Positions 50,378 to 58,857 of a stretch of DNA of 64,000 nucleotides are shown here, piece after piece (position 1 is the first letter of the stretch; every line of letters begins with the position of its first letter). The notes under the pieces were generated by a model. The model ran no database searches, had not been told where the DNA came from, and saw nothing but the letters and a program-made list of their open reading frames with translations. This stretch comes from an uncultured Acetobacteraceae bacterium (GTDB lineage: Bacteria > Pseudomonadota > Alphaproteobacteria > Acetobacterales > Acetobacteraceae), in contig CALTUD010000003.1 of the NCBI GenBank assembly GCA_943912335.1, positions 1 to 64,000 on the forward strand, read 5' to 3'. The translations under genes and the position numbers were made by a program.

Positions 50378-51055
50378 ATGAGCGGCAAGCTGCCGAACGA
50401 CCAGTATCGCGTCCGCATGGATGACGAAGACGAGCCCGAGGTTCCCGAGCCGCAGGGCCCGGAACCATCCGAGCCCGGCGACAACAAGACCCTGTCCTCC
50501 CCGATCAACGAGCTCGAGAAGCGTCTGTTCGATCAGCGCAAGGTGCTGATTTTCGGCGCCATCAACGACAAGGTGGCGCGCGATGTGACCGGCCGGCTGC
50601 TGGCGCTGGCCGGAGCGTCGGACAAACCGATCGACGTCTACGTCAATTCCCCCGGCGGCCATGTGGAGAGCGGCGACACCATCCATGACATGATCCGGTT
50701 CGTGGATGCGGTGGCGCCGGTGCGTATGATCGGCACCGGCTGGGTGGCCAGTGCGGGCGCGCTGATTTTCGCCGCGGGCGCCAAGGACCGCCGCTTCTGT
50801 CTCCCGGCGACGCGCTTCCTGTTGCATCAGCCGATGGGTGGCGTGCGCGGGCCTGCGACGGATATCGACATCGAGGCGCGCGAGATCATCAAGATGCGCG
50901 AGCGCCTGAATCGCCTGTTCGCCCGCGAGACCGGCCAGGATTACGAGAAGGTGGCCAAGGATACCGATCGTAACTACTGGATGAGCGCCGAGGAGGCGAT
51001 CGCCTATGGTCTGGTGACCAGGGTGATCAGCTCGATCAAGGATCTGGGCGAGTAA
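50378..51055 (+). CDS. ClpP-like protease subunit with Asp-to-Asn triad change
   Basis: A 225-residue ClpP homologue. After an acidic, Pro-rich N-terminal extension (residues 12-34) the ClpP fold begins at INELEKRLFDQRKVLIFGAI. Ser125 (GWVASAGALI) and His150 (FLLHQPMGG) are in place. The position of the third residue, read from the conserved T-x-R-D-x-x-x-S-A block, is Asn199 (DTDRNYWMSAEEA). Listeria ClpP1 has the same Asn and is active mainly with a partner ClpP. No clpX or lon is adjacent, so this is probably a second ClpP. Confidence 0.88.
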   Translation: MSGKLPNDQYRVRMDDEDEPEVPEPQGPEPSEPGDNKTLSSPINELEKRLFDQRKVLIFGAINDKVARDVTGRLLALAGASDKPIDVYVNSPGGHVESGDTIHDMIRFVDAVAPVRMIGTGWVASAGALIFAAGAKDRRFCLPATRFLLHQPMGGVRGPATDIDIEAREIIKMRERLNRLFARETGQDYEKVAKDTDRNYWMSAEEAIAYGLVTRVISSIKDLGE

Positions 51056-51061
51056 ACCAGG

Positions 51062-51094
51062 GGCCATCGCGCGATCCTCGGGCGCGCGATGGCC
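51062..51094 (+). terminator. Hairpin after the clpP-like gene
   Basis: GGCCATCGCGCG (51062-51073) and CGCGCGATGGCC (51083-51094) are perfect 12-base arms around a nine-base loop, seven bases after the stop codon. No T-tract. Confidence 0.65.
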
Positions 51095-51528
51095 GCCACG
51101 GAAGTGCCTTCAGAGATCGGAAGCCTGATGACGCTTCGGACGAACGGGTGCGTTCCGGCAGAGGCGTAAAGTACGACCCTCCCTTCCGTCGATGACGACC
51201 CGCCCCGTGGCGGCGGGCGGACATGGTCAGGCGGGCGCGGCTGGACGTGCCCCCAACATCGCTACGCCAGCATAAGGGCGCACCAGGCGGGCCCACCCCC
51301 ACGCCGGTGTCCGGCCTCGACAGGCCTTCACGCCGCCCTGCTTCATAAAACAATGCGGATGTCAGATTGCCAGGCCGACCGGATTGCGGTCGCCGGCCTG
51401 GCGCCATGCGTGTCGCGTCGATAGCGCTTCTACCCGACACGGGCGCTAAACTCCGCCGAGGGTGTTGTCTCAGTTTACGGACGGGGCCCCAAATTCCTGG
51501 ATTTCTACTCGTTAATAAAACTAACGAT

Positions 51529-51542
51529 TTGATCCAGATCAA
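51529..51542. promoter_or_regulatory. FNR/CRP-type binding box upstream of levansucrase
   Basis: TTGATCCAGATCAA fits the FNR consensus TTGAT-N4-ATCAA at every defined position. It is centred 168 bases before the ATG at 51704. A clear -10 at the ideal class II distance is not seen; TATCTT at 51571 is the nearest. Confidence 0.5.
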
Positions 51543-51657
51543 TGCGGGCTGTCATAACATCAGATTGGGTATCTTGTTGCAGTTTAAGTTTCTTTTTGTC
51601 AGACATCCCGATATCTATTTATTTTACGGCTCCTATTTACTTTGCGAGAACGGTAAG

Positions 51658-51671
51658 TTAACGATCGTTAA
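51658..51671. promoter_or_regulatory. 14-base palindrome in the levansucrase leader
   Basis: TTAACGATCGTTAA is a perfect dyad ending 32 bases before the chosen ATG. It could be an operator or part of an RNA structure near the ribosome site. Confidence 0.45.
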
Positions 51672-51703
51672 TGGCTCAGCGAAGTCATTACCGGAGAAAA
51701 CTC

Positions 51704-53560
51704 ATGTCTTGCTCGTTTTCCGGGTTTCGCGTCTCCGCGCTTGCCGCGTTGATGGGGACCGTCGCTCTCAGCGCGACCGCCTATAGTCAGACCGTTCCCA
51801 ACATGCGCGAAGCTCTTCGCGTCCCGTCGGCGCCCGGCATGATGCCGCACGCCGCCCCGTTCCGGTCGCCGCGGACGATCCCAGGCTTCGCCGCGCCGAC
51901 CGTGCACACTCAGAAGGCGCACAGCCCGACGGAAGACTACACATCGCGCTGGACCCGCGCCGATGCGCGGCAGATCGTCGCGAACTCGAACCCCAACGCG
52001 GCGTCGGGCACCAGCTCGCTGCCGTCGCGCGTGACGATGCCCGACATTCCGGCCGACTACCCGGCCACGAACGATCAGGTCTGGGTGTGGGACACCTGGA
52101 CCCTGATCGACAAGAACGCGAACCAGATCGCTTTCAACGGCTGGGAAGTCATCTTCTGCCTGACGGCCGACCGTCATGCCGGCTACGGCTTCGACGATCG
52201 CCACGTCCATGCCCGTCTCGGCTATTTCTTCCGCCGTGCCGGCGTTCCGGCATCGAAGCGTCCCGTCAATGGCGGTTGGATCTATGGCGGCAACGTGTTC
52301 CCGGAAGGGGCGAGCGCCAAGGTCGGCGCCGGCGAGACCTTCACCGAGAACGCGCAGTGGTCGGGTTCCACCCGGATGCTCGAGCCCGGCACGAACAAGG
52401 TGCAGTTCTTCTACACCGACCTGTTCTTCAACCGCACGTCCGGCGGCGGCAACATCACGCCGCCGGATGCGGTGATCACCACGGTGATCGGCCAAATCCA
52501 TGCCGACCTGACCCATGTCTGGTTCAGCGGCCTCGACGACCACAAGGCGCTGCTGCGTCCGGACGGCAAGTACTATCAGAGCGGCGCGCAGAACGAGTTC
52601 TACTCCTTCCGCGACCCGTTCACCTTCGAAGATCCGAAGCAGCCCGGCGTGAACTACATGGTGTTCGAGGGCAATTCCTCGGGCGTGCGTGGGCAGACGC
52701 CGTGTAATGCCGCCGATCTCGGCTATCGCAGCGGCGACCCGTATGCGGAGAGCGTCGATCAGGTGAACAGCTCTGGCGCCATCTACCAGCGTGCGAATAT
52801 CGGTCTCGCCGTGGCCGACAACGCCGACATGACCAAGTGGCACTTCCTGCCGCCGCTGATCTCGTCCAACTGCGTGAACGACCAGACCGAGCGTCCGCAG
52901 ATGTATATCAAGGACGGCAAGTACTACGTGTTCACCATCAGCCATCGCACGACCTATGCGGCCGGCATGGACGGTCCCGACGGCGTCTACGGCTTTGTCG
53001 GCAACGCCATCCGCAGCGATTTCCAGCCGATGAACTACGGCAGCGGTCTTGTGCTCGGCAATCCGACCAACCTGAACATCCCGGCCGGCACGGACTACTC
53101 TCCGTATCCCGGTCAGGATACGCGCACCTTCCAGAGCTACTCGCACTATGTGATGAAGGGTGGTCTGGTCGAGTCGTTCATCGACACGATCAACGGCACG
53201 CGCGGCGGATCGCTCGCTCCGACGGTCAAGATCAATTTCAAGGGCGCGAATTCGGCGATCGATCTGACCTACGGCGACAACGGCGTCGGCTACTACGGCA
53301 ACATCCCGGCGAACCGCTACGACGTCGATTACGACAGCTTCATCACCGATCCCGACTGGCCCGAGATGGCGAAGTACGACCTCGTCGGCCGGTTCGGTGC
53401 CAGCGACTGGCCGTACTACACGGCGCTGTTGATGAAGTCGCTGCGTGACGGAAAGACGCCTCTCCCGACGGCCGCGCAGTATCAGGGTCTGTTGTCCGTC
53501 TACAACACGCTGACCCCGCAGCAGCAGCAGGCGGTGCAGCAATACATCGCCAGTCACTGA
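51704..53560 (+). CDS. lsdA: Levansucrase (GH68), exported
   Basis: A 618-residue GH68 enzyme that transfers fructose from sucrose to build levan or fructooligosaccharides. A signal peptide (about residues 1-27, ALSATAYS) is present. Catalytic residues: nucleophile Asp130 in VWVWDTWTL, Asp304 in FRDPF, acid/base Glu396 in QTERPQMYIKDG. Their spacing (174 and 92) equals that of the triad I recall for G. diazotrophicus LsdA (D135, D309, E401), supporting orthology. I chose ATG 51704 because GGAGAAA sits eight bases upstream; an in-frame ATG at 51671 lies in a palindrome. Confidence 0.93.
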   Translation: MSCSFSGFRVSALAALMGTVALSATAYSQTVPNMREALRVPSAPGMMPHAAPFRSPRTIPGFAAPTVHTQKAHSPTEDYTSRWTRADARQIVANSNPNAASGTSSLPSRVTMPDIPADYPATNDQVWVWDTWTLIDKNANQIAFNGWEVIFCLTADRHAGYGFDDRHVHARLGYFFRRAGVPASKRPVNGGWIYGGNVFPEGASAKVGAGETFTENAQWSGSTRMLEPGTNKVQFFYTDLFFNRTSGGGNITPPDAVITTVIGQIHADLTHVWFSGLDDHKALLRPDGKYYQSGAQNEFYSFRDPFTFEDPKQPGVNYMVFEGNSSGVRGQTPCNAADLGYRSGDPYAESVDQVNSSGAIYQRANIGLAVADNADMTKWHFLPPLISSNCVNDQTERPQMYIKDGKYYVFTISHRTTYAAGMDGPDGVYGFVGNAIRSDFQPMNYGSGLVLGNPTNLNIPAGTDYSPYPGQDTRTFQSYSHYVMKGGLVESFIDTINGTRGGSLAPTVKINFKGANSAIDLTYGDNGVGYYGNIPANRYDVDYDSFITDPDWPEMAKYDLVGRFGASDWPYYTALLMKSLRDGKTPLPTAAQYQGLLSVYNTLTPQQQQAVQQYIASH

Positions 53561-53616
53561 TCGACTTGGGGCGGTAGCGGTCGTATCGCGTCGCTGTCGC
53601 CCCGATCGAGATGGGA

Positions 53617-53675
53617 AAAAAACGCCGTGCACGGACCATTCCGTGCACGGTGCCCTCTGTTGTCGCGCAGAGGGC
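53617..53675. terminator. Tandem hairpins after levansucrase
   Basis: CCGTGCACGG, itself a perfect palindrome, occurs at 53625-53634 and 53641-53650 and can pair across six bases. GCCCTCTG (53652-53659) pairs with CAGAGGGC (53668-53675). The A-tract at 53615-53622 gives a T-tail only on the minus strand, although the gene reads plus. Confidence 0.55.
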
Positions 53676-53781
53676 AGGGAAGCGTTTCGGGCTGCCGCTT
53701 CGGTGGCGCCGCGATATTTCCGGTTTCTTGCTTCAGCCGCCCAGCTATCGGCGTTCCTGGTCGTGCAGTCCGGCATGGCGT

Positions 53782-54435
53782 ATGAACCGTCCGATCATGA
53801 TCTCCATCGCCAGTTGGAATGCGCAGGGAAATCCGCTCGAGGACAGCCTCGGCGCTGCGTTCCTGCAATTTCTCGTCGCAGAGCACGACATCGTCGTTCT
53901 GCAATCTTGCGGTGCATTGGTCGGGTCGAGTTTCGCCGCGTTTCGCTCCGTGTCCATCGACCGTCTGCGCTGCGACGCGCGCGGCTTCCAGCAGCCGATC
54001 AGCGTCGATCCGTTCTGTTCCGTGGCGATCCTGTCGCGGATCGGTTCCGCGTTTCCGCTCGAAGGCGGCGCGGTCGTGGACCACGGACGGCAAGGTGTGT
54101 TCGGCGTGGGCTGCGACATCGTGGATGGTCCAGCCATGATCGCTGTCCATGCCGCGCCCGCCGGGATCGGCATGTCTGATTGGCAGGATTTCGCGCCCGA
54201 ATTGCGACGCGCGTGCGCTGGTCACCGGCCGTCGCTGATGGCCGTGGAACTGGCAGCGGACTGGGAGCCGGCAAGGGATCTGGCGATGCTCGACGCGCGG
54301 GGGCTCGACCATCCCTCGCCGGGGCGCCGTCATGACTCGTTTCTCTCAGTCGGGCTGCGCCCGCTGGGTGCCGCGACCGTCCTGGATTCGGGCGGAGCGT
54401 CCGACCACGATGCGGTCAGTGCCCGGTTCGGCTGA
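53782..54435 (+). CDS. Degenerate endonuclease/exonuclease/phosphatase-fold protein
   Basis: A 217-residue protein with the outline of the EEP (DNase I-like) fold: ISIASWNAQGN at the N-terminal strand, DIVVLQSCGAL where the metal-binding LQE should be, and ASDHDAVSARFG at the C-terminal strand. The catalytic Glu after Gln is Ser, and no clear central His/Asp-Asn pair is seen. It is probably inactive or altered. No signal peptide. Confidence 0.6.
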   Translation: MNRPIMISIASWNAQGNPLEDSLGAAFLQFLVAEHDIVVLQSCGALVGSSFAAFRSVSIDRLRCDARGFQQPISVDPFCSVAILSRIGSAFPLEGGAVVDHGRQGVFGVGCDIVDGPAMIAVHAAPAGIGMSDWQDFAPELRRACAGHRPSLMAVELAADWEPARDLAMLDARGLDHPSPGRRHDSFLSVGLRPLGAATVLDSGGASDHDAVSARFG

Positions 54436-54491
54436 ACGAACCATCCTGGCGGGCCCATCGTTCCAGCTGCGACCGAGAGCGAGGATCGACC

Positions 54492-54629
54492 ATGCGCCTG
54501 CCCAAACTCATGCTGATTCTGTTCGTGTCGCTCGGGCTGGCGAGCGCCGTGTCCGGCTGTCATGCGCGGAGCGGCGGCGTTTCGGGTCCCTATGTGGGCA
54601 GCACGGGCGGCGGCTCGATCGGGGGCTGA
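54492..54629 (+). CDS. Small lipoprotein
   Basis: A 45-residue protein: basic start (MRLPKL), hydrophobic stretch (MLILFVSLGLASAV) and lipobox VSGC near residue 23, then a short Gly/Ser tail (SGGVSGPYVGSTGGGSIGG). AGGATCGACC precedes the ATG. Small lipoproteins of this plan may be envelope stress or toxin-type peptides; role unknown. It ends seven bases before the SDR gene. Confidence 0.6.
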   Translation: MRLPKLMLILFVSLGLASAVSGCHARSGGVSGPYVGSTGGGSIGG

Positions 54630-54636
54630 GGTCCAC

Positions 54637-55353
54637 ATGCGGAGGCTGGAAGCCGGAAGCCATGCCGTCGTGGTCGGAGCGAGCAGGGGTATCGGTGCAG
54701 CCCTGATAAAGGCATTGCGCGCCGACGAGGGGATCGGCCGCGTCACCGCCACCACCCGCCATCCTGCGATCGAGCAGGGCGAACTGTTCCTCGATCTCGA
54801 AAACGAGAATTCGATCCGCGACGCGTTCGCCAGCCTGCTTGCGCCGCCTCGGCTGGTGATCGTCGCCACGGGACTGCTGCACGACGGCGCCCTGCAACCG
54901 GAGAAGAGCTTCCGGGCCCTCGATGGCGATGCCATGGCCCGCGCGTTTCGGATCAACACGATCGGTCCGGCCTTGGTCGCCAAGCACGCTCTGCCGCTTC
55001 TGCCGCGCGACGGTCGATCGGTGTTCGCGGTGCTCGGTGCGCGCGTCGGCAGCATCGCTGATAATCGCAGCGGCGGCTGGCATTCCTATCGTGCTTCCAA
55101 GGCGGCCCTGGCAATGCTGGTGCGGACGCTGTCGATCGAACTGTCGCAGCGCAATCCCGAAAGGCTCTGCGTTGGGCTGCATCCGGGCACGGTCGATACC
55201 GGCCTCAGCCTGCCGTTCCAGCGCGGCGTGGCGGATGGGCGCTTGTTCACGCCCGAATTCGCGGCCGAACGGTTGCTGGAAGTGATCGATTCACTGGACG
55301 CCCGGTCGAACGGATCGGTTCTGGCCTGGGACGGACAGACGATACCGCCCTGA
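54637..55353 (+). CDS. SDR-family oxidoreductase (CsgA/sniffer-like)
   Basis: A 238-residue SDR. It has VVVGASRGIGAALIKALRAD, the Ser region FAVLGARVGSIADNRSGG and SYRASKAALAMLVRTLSIEL (Tyr-x-x-x-Lys), then HPGTVDTGLSLPF. The short length and the GGWHSYRASKAAL block match the CsgA/carbonyl reductase-like group. Seven bases after the small lipoprotein gene, probably co-transcribed. Confidence 0.82.
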   Translation: MRRLEAGSHAVVVGASRGIGAALIKALRADEGIGRVTATTRHPAIEQGELFLDLENENSIRDAFASLLAPPRLVIVATGLLHDGALQPEKSFRALDGDAMARAFRINTIGPALVAKHALPLLPRDGRSVFAVLGARVGSIADNRSGGWHSYRASKAALAMLVRTLSIELSQRNPERLCVGLHPGTVDTGLSLPFQRGVADGRLFTPEFAAERLLEVIDSLDARSNGSVLAWDGQTIPP

Positions 55354-55601
55354 GACGGCCGAGTCCGGTCTGTCGTTTTGACCAATCATTGCAGGAACGT
55401 CGCGCGACGACACAAACGATCAGTTCGGCACTCAGATAAAACAAGCGCGTAGCACCGTTCCGGACATAAAACGTCTTGATCGAAAATACAGGCAAACACC
55501 GCTTAGATACTCTGTCACAGTCAATAAAACCTTCATTTTCGAAGATGCATTCCACCCTCTAATTCGCTCGCCGTCCGCAACAAGCGGCGGTGGAGTTCGA
55601 T

Positions 55602-58106
55602 GTGATCCGGTTTCGTTTTCTGCTCAGCACCAGCACGGCCCTCGTTCTGGCGGCTCTTCCCGACATCGCTTTCGCAGACGCGAAGAAGGCCGGGTCCGAT
55701 CCGTCCGGCACCTCCGCCCGTGCCGGCAGCGTCAAGGACGATCAGGAGCAGCTTGTCGTCACCGGCACGCGTTCGCCGAACGTCCGCGCACGGCAGAGCA
55801 TCAGCCCGGTGGTGGTGCTGTCGTCGAAGGACATCGCGCGATCCGGCGAGCTGAACCTGTCCAACGCGCTGGTCCGGATCTATCCGTCGATCACCATGAG
55901 CGCGCGCGGTTCCAACACCAATTCGCTGGTGTCGTCGATCCAGATGCGGGGCCTCGGGCCGAACGAAACGCTGGTTCTGGTGGACGGAAAGAGGCGCCAC
56001 GCCACTGCCAACATCGTGCAGAAGCCCGGCCCGCAATTCGCGTCCTCCGGTGTCGATCTGAACATGATCCCCGCCGACATGATCGATCATATCGAGGTGC
56101 TGGAAGACGGCGCCGCGGCGATGTACGGCTCCGATGCGATCGCCGGCGTGGTCAACATCATCACCAAGAAGAAGGATCACGGACTGACCCTCAGCGGCCA
56201 GACCGGCGCCAACGCCTATCGCGGCGACGGCGTGCAGTTCGAGCTCGATGCCGATGGTGGCTTCAAACTCGGCGATGACGGCTACGTGCATATCGCCGCG
56301 CAGGTTTTTCACAGCGATCATAGCATCACCTGGGGTTCGGACCACGCGCTGCTGGGCAGATGGCCTGCAGGCGCCGATACGAAGAACTACTTCGTCGGCG
56401 TGAAGCCCAATTCGCAAGGCTGGGCCGGGCGTGAAACGGATTACCTCAGCACACCGAAGGAGATGCGCGAGACGCTGGGCGTCGACGCCGCCAAGTCGAT
56501 CAACAGCCACGTCGAGCTCTACGGCCAGAGCACGTTCGGATACCGCCACGCGGAAATGCGCGCGTATAAGAGTCCCTATGTCGTGCCGGGATACTTTCCG
56601 GACGGGCTGCGTCCGATCACCGGCAATGACGAGCTCGATTACGGCGTCACGCTCGGCGTGAAGATGCAGGAACTGCTTGGCTTCGATTGGGACGTGTCCA
56701 CGACCTATGGTGGCGACTCTTCCCGCATCAGCATCCGCGATGTCGTGAATATCGGCATGCTGAACGCCACCGGATTCTCGCCGACGAAATTCTGGGACTA
56801 CACCCAGAAGAACAGCCAGCTCACGAACAACCTGGATCTGCGGAGAAAGATCGCCATCGGCGCCATGCCGGTTGGTCTGGCTCTAGGCGCCGAACACCGC
56901 ATGGACTCCTACGAGATCGTGTCGGGCAATCCGCAATCCTATCTTTACGGCGGCCCGGTCGAGCATGTCGGCATTCCGCCGCAATCGGCCGGCACCTGGT
57001 ATCGCAATGTCTGGGCCGGCTATGCCGACGTGAATCTGCGTCCGGTGCGCAAGCTGCAGATCGATATCGCCGGCCGCTACGAGTACTACACGGACTCCGA
57101 GAGCACCGCGAACGGTAAGGTTTCCGCACGCTACGACTTCACCCCGAACTTCGCGCTGCGGGGCACGATCAGCAACGGTTTCCGCGCGCCGACACTTCAG
57201 GAATCGCATTTCAGCCGCCTGAACGTGTATCCAGGCAGCGTCGGCGGACAGTTGCCGGTGGATTCCGCCGGAGCGCGGTCCCTGGGTGCGAGCTCGCTCC
57301 GGCCCGAACGCTCCACCAATGTCAGTGCCGGTTTCGTCGCGCAGCCGCTACCAAAGCTGAACGTCGAAGTCGACGTGTATCAGATCAATCTGCGCGACCG
57401 CATCGTCCAGGGCGGCACCGTCAAAGGCCAACGCGCCTTGTCGGCGATCCAGTCCTTCGGCTTCGACGTCTCGCCGACCGCCAACAACATCGCCAACTCG
57501 TCGGCCTATTACCTGTCGAACGGCGCCAGCACCCGAACCCAAGGTCTCGATGCACGCGCGACCTATCCGGTGTCCCTGCACCGCTACGGCACGGTCAATC
57601 TCGGCGCGGCACTGAACCTGAACCGTACCAGGCTGCACCATAACGGCACCTCGACGCTCGGCGCGCCGCTGCTGAATGACCGCACCATCGCCTGGCTGAC
57701 CACGGCCACGCCGCGCAGCAAGCTGATCCTGAGTGCCACCTGGCTGGTGGATCGCTGGGACGTGACCTTGCGCCAGAGCCGCTACGGCGAGACCACGGCG
57801 ATGATGTCCTATGAGGACTGGACGCCGGCTTCCGCCACCTGTCCGCGCGGCGGCGCGCTGCGCTATTCCAACAGCTGCTTCGCGCAGTTCAAGAACACGC
57901 CGCGCTGGGTCACCGATCTCGACATCGGCTACCAGATCACCAAGAACCTGCACGCCTCGGTCGGCGCCAACAACATCTTCGACATCCGTCCCCGCCAGTT
58001 GCCCGGCATCCTGACCCCGGCCGGCGGCAGCATGTTCGATCAGTTCTCGGGCCAGATCCCGTTCAGCGGCGGCTATTATTTCGGCCGCCTGACCGCGAAT
58101 TTCTGA
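55602..58106 (+). CDS. TonB-dependent outer-membrane receptor
   Basis: An 834-residue receptor starting with GTG at 55602 (GGAG six bases upstream). Signal peptide about residues 1-25 (LALPDIAFA). The TonB box region is DQEQLVVTGTRSP. The plug (about 50-180) shows GLGPNETLVLVDGKRRH and DMIDHIEVLEDGAAAMYGSD, AIAGVVNIITKK. The barrel ends with an aromatic terminal residue (GRLTANF). The plug sequence is of the type seen in sphingomonad/xanthomonad receptors for sugars or other organic ligands; no siderophore genes are nearby. The ligand is unknown. Confidence 0.9.
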   Translation: MIRFRFLLSTSTALVLAALPDIAFADAKKAGSDPSGTSARAGSVKDDQEQLVVTGTRSPNVRARQSISPVVVLSSKDIARSGELNLSNALVRIYPSITMSARGSNTNSLVSSIQMRGLGPNETLVLVDGKRRHATANIVQKPGPQFASSGVDLNMIPADMIDHIEVLEDGAAAMYGSDAIAGVVNIITKKKDHGLTLSGQTGANAYRGDGVQFELDADGGFKLGDDGYVHIAAQVFHSDHSITWGSDHALLGRWPAGADTKNYFVGVKPNSQGWAGRETDYLSTPKEMRETLGVDAAKSINSHVELYGQSTFGYRHAEMRAYKSPYVVPGYFPDGLRPITGNDELDYGVTLGVKMQELLGFDWDVSTTYGGDSSRISIRDVVNIGMLNATGFSPTKFWDYTQKNSQLTNNLDLRRKIAIGAMPVGLALGAEHRMDSYEIVSGNPQSYLYGGPVEHVGIPPQSAGTWYRNVWAGYADVNLRPVRKLQIDIAGRYEYYTDSESTANGKVSARYDFTPNFALRGTISNGFRAPTLQESHFSRLNVYPGSVGGQLPVDSAGARSLGASSLRPERSTNVSAGFVAQPLPKLNVEVDVYQINLRDRIVQGGTVKGQRALSAIQSFGFDVSPTANNIANSSAYYLSNGASTRTQGLDARATYPVSLHRYGTVNLGAALNLNRTRLHHNGTSTLGAPLLNDRTIAWLTTATPRSKLILSATWLVDRWDVTLRQSRYGETTAMMSYEDWTPASATCPRGGALRYSNSCFAQFKNTPRWVTDLDIGYQITKNLHASVGANNIFDIRPRQLPGILTPAGGSMFDQFSGQIPFSGGYYFGRLTANF

Positions 58107-58136
58107 GCGCCGACGCCGTTCTCGCCGCCGGCGCTT

Positions 58137-58772
58137 TCAGCCGGCGAGCGAGGCGGCGATGTTCACGCCGAGCGCGATGATCGCGGTGTTGAACAGGTAC
58201 GACACCAGGGAATGGACCAGCACGAGACGGCGCATGCCCGCCGACTGGGTGGAGACGTCGCTCACCTGCGAGGCCACGGCCATGCAGAACGAGAAATACA
58301 TGAACTCGCCATAACCGGGCCGGTCGTTGCCGGGGAAGCTCAGGCCGCCGCGACGCCAGAACTCGTGTGCGTAGTGGTTGGCGAAGATGGTGTGCACGAA
58401 GAACCAGCTCAGCAGCACCGTGCAGCCGGAGAGCGCGCCCAACGGGCCGGCGTCTGCCTTGCCGTGCACCTGCGCCAGTTCCACCACGATCGCCCCGAGC
58501 GAGGCGAGCGAGGCGCCCAGGGTGATGAGCAGCATCGCCCAGCGGCCTTCGTCCAACGCCGCCGCATTGGCCTGTAGGCGCTCCACCGTGCGCGATTTCA
58601 TGAGCAGCAGCAGCACCGCCCCGTAGGCCAGCACGCCGCTGTCCCAGCCCACCAGAAGGGCCGTGACGATGCGCATATGGCCGATCATGCCGGCCGAGAC
58701 GATCAGGAACACGAGAAAGCCGATCGCCGTGGCCGGCCTGTAGCGGAGATGACGGAACACGTGTGCGCTCAA
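58137..58772 (-). CDS. DUF1345 membrane protein
   Basis: A 211-residue inner-membrane protein with five hydrophobic segments. YRPATAIGFLVFLIVSAGMI, LLVGWDSGVLAYGAVLLLLM and the conserved FFVHTIFANHYAHEFW and YGEFMYFSFCMAVASQVSDV blocks define DUF1345. Function unknown. Convergent with the TonB-dependent receptor gene. Confidence 0.88.
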   Translation of the reverse strand: MSAHVFRHLRYRPATAIGFLVFLIVSAGMIGHMRIVTALLVGWDSGVLAYGAVLLLLMKSRTVERLQANAAALDEGRWAMLLITLGASLASLGAIVVELAQVHGKADAGPLGALSGCTVLLSWFFVHTIFANHYAHEFWRRGGLSFPGNDRPGYGEFMYFSFCMAVASQVSDVSTQSAGMRRLVLVHSLVSYLFNTAIIALGVNIAASLAG

Positions 58773-58787
58773 CGGGGGAGGGTGGAA

Positions 58788-58821
58788 CGAAAAACGCCTC
58801 CCCGGCGGAACCGGGGAGGCG
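58788..58821 (-). terminator. Intrinsic terminator of the cold-shock gene
   Basis: CGCCTCCCCGG (58795-58805) pairs with CCGGGGAGGCG (58811-58821). On the minus strand GTTTTTCG follows, a proper T-tract, 37 bases after the stop of the cold-shock gene. Confidence 0.82.
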
Positions 58822-58857
58822 TCGATCAGAACGGGCGTGAGCCCGAACCGGCTGGGA

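Larger units (their letters stand above)
51095..51703 (+). other. Long upstream region of the levansucrase gene
   Basis: About 610 bases without a gene. The first 380 are GC-rich with one large hairpin (51369-51377 with 51394-51402). The last 210 are markedly AT-rich and hold an FNR-type box and a palindrome, listed separately. This is where the levansucrase promoter and leader must lie. Confidence 0.5.

Noticed and set aside
51668..53776. 702-residue minus-strand frame opposite levansucrase
   Set aside because: Shadow frame without domain signatures; the plus strand has all GH68 catalytic residues.
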